A stretch of DNA of 64,000 nucleotides from contig JAKFFF010000091.1 of NCBI GenBank assembly GCA_036677145.1, positions 50,159 through 114,158 of the forward strand, read 5' to 3'. How positions within the stretch are numbered: the stretch's first letter is position 1; the number at the start of each line of letters is the position of its first letter. This DNA is from CADEED01 sp036677145. Lineage in GTDB: Bacteria; Pseudomonadota; Gammaproteobacteria; Steroidobacterales; Steroidobacteraceae. This document shows positions 61,829 to 64,000 of this stretch, one piece after another. Both the position numbers and the translations under genes were made by a program. The notes beneath the pieces are model-generated. The model was not told the DNA's origin, did no database searches, and saw nothing but the letters and a program-made list of their open reading frames with translations.

Positions 61829-62743
61829 ATGACACCTTCACTCAACGACAAAGATCAGCGCCTCAAGCTCGCCATCCAGAAGTCAGGCCGCCTGACCGAC
61901 CCCTCGCTCGAGCTGCTCAAGAACTGCGGCCTCAAACTTTCGCGCGGCCGCGATCAGCTCATGGGCTTCGGCGAGAACATGCCGCTCGACGTGTTGTTCG
62001 TGCGCGATGACGATATTCCCGATCTCGTGCAGGAAGACGTCTGCGACCTGGGCCTCGTCGGGCGCAACGTGATCGAAGAAAAGCGCCTCGAACTGCAGTC
62101 GCGCGGCCACGCCGCCAACTTCACCGAAGTGCGCACGCTCGACTACGGACGCTGCCGCCTGTCGCTGGCCGTGCCCGAAGGCGTTAGTTACGAAGGCCCG
62201 GGTACGCTGCAAGGCAAACGCATCGCGACCACCTACCCGTTCACGCTCGCGCGTTACCTGCGCGAGCGCAACATCACCGCCGACATCGTCACGCTGTCGG
62301 GCGCGGTCGAAATCGCGCCGCGCCTCGGACGCGCCGATCTCATCTGTGACCTCGTGTCGACCGGCTCGACGCTGCAGGCCAATCACCTGCGCGAAGTGGA
62401 GACAGTGCTGGAAAGCCAGTCGTTGCTCATCCGCACGCCGGTGCCGCTCTCTCCCGAGAAACAGGAATGGGTCGATCGCCTGCTGCTGCGTATCGACGGC
62501 GTACAGCAAGTGCGCGAGAGCAAGTACATCATGTTGCACGCGCCGCGCTCGGCGCTGCCCGAGATCCGCCGCCTGCTGCCGGGTAGTGAGTCGCCGACGA
62601 TCATTCCGCTCGAAGGCTCGAATGACAAGGTCGCGATCCACGCCGTGTGCCGCGAAAACGTGTTCTGGGAAACACTCGAAAGCCTCAAGAAGGCCGGCGC
62701 GAGCGCGCTGCTCGTGTTGCCCGTCGAGAAGATGCTGGCCTGA
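61829..62743 (+). CDS. hisG: ATP phosphoribosyltransferase (long form)
   Basis: This 304-aa first enzyme of histidine synthesis has KLAIQKSGRLTDPSLELLKNCGLKL, DIPDLVQEDVCDLGLVGRNVI, RIATTYPFTLARYLRERN, and the PRPP-binding GRADLICDLVSTGSTLQANHLREVE. The C-terminal regulatory domain (about 230-300) is present, so this is the long, histidine-feedback form that does not need HisZ. ATG 61829 starts the conserved N-terminus. Confidence 0.96.
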   Translation: MTPSLNDKDQRLKLAIQKSGRLTDPSLELLKNCGLKLSRGRDQLMGFGENMPLDVLFVRDDDIPDLVQEDVCDLGLVGRNVIEEKRLELQSRGHAANFTEVRTLDYGRCRLSLAVPEGVSYEGPGTLQGKRIATTYPFTLARYLRERNITADIVTLSGAVEIAPRLGRADLICDLVSTGSTLQANHLREVETVLESQSLLIRTPVPLSPEKQEWVDRLLLRIDGVQQVRESKYIMLHAPRSALPEIRRLLPGSESPTIIPLEGSNDKVAIHAVCRENVFWETLESLKKAGASALLVLPVEKMLA

Positions 62744-62761
62744 TCCGGTGAAGCCCGATCC

Positions 62762-64000
62762 ATGAACCTCATTGACTGGACAAACGCCCCCGACGACCAA
62801 CGCCGCGTGGCACTCGCACGCCCGGCCGCGGCGTTGCGCGAGGATGTGTTCCGACAGGCCGCGGAAATCATCGCCGCGGTGCGCACCGAAGGTGATGCCG
62901 CGGTGCGCCGATTCACGCGCAAGTTCGGCGGTCCGGAGCTCGGCTCACTACTGGTCAGCCCGGCGGAATTCCGCGCGGCCCGCGCCAGCCTGCGCGCCGA
63001 AGAAATCGCCGCGCTCGAACGCGCGGTTGCGAACGTTTCCAGTTTTCACGAAGCGCAGCGCGCAGCGCCGCTCGCGGTGGACACCATGCCCGGCGTGCGC
63101 TGCGAGCGCATCACGCGGCCGATCGACCGCGTTGGACTGTATGTTCCGGCCGGTTCGGCGCCGCTGCCCTCCACCGCCATCATGCTCGCGGTGCCCGCGC
63201 GCATCGCCGGATGTGAAACGCGCGCCATTGCGAGCTCGCCGGCGTCCGATGGCCGCATTCACGCCGCCGTGCTCGTCGCGGCCGAACTGTGTGGCGTCGA
63301 CACCGTGTACAAGATGGGAGGCGCACAGGCCATCGCGGCGTTCGCGTTCGGCACCGGGACGGTCGGCAAAGTCGACAAGATCTTCGGCCCCGGCAGCGCC
63401 TGGGTCACGGCCGCCAAACAACTGGTCGCCGCGGATCCCGATGGGGCCGCCATCGACCTGCCGGCGGGACCTTCCGAAGTGCTGGTGATCGCCGACGAAA
63501 CGGCGAACGCCAGTTTCGTCGCCGCCGATCTGCTGGCGCAGGCCGAACACGACACCCTCGCGCAGGTGATTTTCGTGACCACTTCGCGGGATCTCGCCCG
63601 TACCGTGCTCGACGAGATCACGCGGCAAATGGCGGCGCTTTCGCGGCGCGACATCGTCGCACAGTCGATCGCGAATTCCCGTTGCATCATCGTCGCCGAC
63701 CTCGACGCCGCCATCGACGTTTCGAACGCCTATGCGCCCGAACACCTGATTATCCAGACGCGCGATCCGCGCGCGCTGCTGGCAAAAGTCTCCTGCGCGG
63801 GCTCGGTGTTCCTCGGTCCCTGGTCGCCGGAATCGATCGGCGATTACTGTTCGGGCACGAATCACGTGTTGCCGACTTTCGGCTATGCGCGCAGTTACAG
63901 CGGCGTGTCGCTGCTGGAATTCCAGAAACGCATCACCGTGCAGGAATTGAGCGCCGACGGATTGCGCGCGCTCGGCCCCACGGCGGTCACGTTGTCCGGC
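62762..64000 (+). CDS. hisD: histidinol dehydrogenase, C-terminus cut off by window end
   Basis: From ATG 62762 the frame is open for 413 codons to the window edge; the family is about 430 aa, so only the last few residues are missing. It shows RVGLYVPAGSAPLPSTAIMLAVPA, KMGGAQAIAAFAFGT, DKIFGPGSAWVTAAKQLV, IDLPAGPSEVLVIAD, ADLLAQAEHDTLAQVI with Zn-binding Gln and His, and YCSGTNHVLPTFGYARSYSG. It oxidises histidinol to histidine. It begins 18 bases after hisG. Confidence 0.96.
   Translation, partial: MNLIDWTNAPDDQRRVALARPAAALREDVFRQAAEIIAAVRTEGDAAVRRFTRKFGGPELGSLLVSPAEFRAARASLRAEEIAALERAVANVSSFHEAQRAAPLAVDTMPGVRCERITRPIDRVGLYVPAGSAPLPSTAIMLAVPARIAGCETRAIASSPASDGRIHAAVLVAAELCGVDTVYKMGGAQAIAAFAFGTGTVGKVDKIFGPGSAWVTAAKQLVAADPDGAAIDLPAGPSEVLVIADETANASFVAADLLAQAEHDTLAQVIFVTTSRDLARTVLDEITRQMAALSRRDIVAQSIANSRCIIVADLDAAIDVSNAYAPEHLIIQTRDPRALLAKVSCAGSVFLGPWSPESIGDYCSGTNHVLPTFGYARSYSGVSLLEFQKRITVQELSADGLRALGPTAVTLSG

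Overview
The window is GC-rich, densely coding chromosomal DNA with genes on both strands, short gaps and many 1-8 base stop/start overlaps. Gene content and order (fabD-fabG-acpP-fabF, pab genes, mltG-tmk-holB-pilZ; a gspG-N pseudopilin operon; TonB-ExbB-ExbD-ExbD; long-form hisG behind a TrpR-like gene) fit a free-living gammaproteobacterium of the Xanthomonadales / Nevskiales / Steroidobacter type. That placement is inference from gene order, not a database search. I see no insertion sequences, phage genes, CRISPR arrays, tRNAs or rRNAs.

Layout. 1-9.1 kb: an SMP-30-like gene running off the left edge, a small exported protein, a secreted subtilisin-type protease with a GlyGly-CTERM-type tail, a conserved hypothetical, a TIR-like MTH538-family protein divergent from an EEP-family phosphoesterase, a FadJ-like beta-oxidation fusion, a CNB-CNB-rhodanese protein and a TraB/GumN-like protein. 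9.1-18.4 kb (minus strand): rhombosortase, fabD, fabG, acpP, fabF, pabB, pabC, mltG, tmk, holB, pilZ. 18.4-24.2 kb (plus strand): gspG,H,I,J,K,L,M,N of a type II secretion system. 24.2-35.1 kb (minus strand): a peptide-type ABC transporter without a binding protein, an AlaA-like aminotransferase and an AddB/AddA-like helicase-nuclease pair. 35.1-40.2 kb: etfBA, a peroxiredoxin, an ankyrin lipoprotein, an HMG-CoA-lyase-family enzyme divergent from a CoA transferase. 40.2-45.4 kb (minus strand): tonB-exbB-exbD-exbD followed by two tandem paralogous TPR proteins. 45.6-57.1 kb: branched-chain amino acid genes, with ilvD-MFS-M17 peptidase on the minus strand and ilvC-leuA-ilvE-leuC-leuD-leuB on the plus strand. 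57.2-64 kb: a DUF899 protein and a degenerate SDR, metB and metX (minus), then trpR-like, hisG and a truncated hisD (plus).

How the parts work together. The most informative signals lie between or at the ends of genes. (1) The ilvC-leu operon has a complete transcription attenuator: a 42-codon leader peptide dense in Leu and Val codons, a 9-bp antiterminator pairing and a strong intrinsic terminator just before ilvC. (2) metX is preceded by a clear SAM-I (S-box) riboswitch. (3) The trpR-like/his promoter is overlapped by a perfect 9-9-9 palindrome, a candidate operator. (4) A GlyGly-CTERM protease, a rhombosortase and the pseudopilin genes of the type II secretion system share one window, and the rhombosortase is divergent from gspG. 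(5) The minor pseudopilin GspI carries a collagen-like Gly-X-Pro tail. The known GlyGly-CTERM/rhombosortase pathway explains (4); the collagen-like pseudopilin tail is the observation I could least explain from known families.
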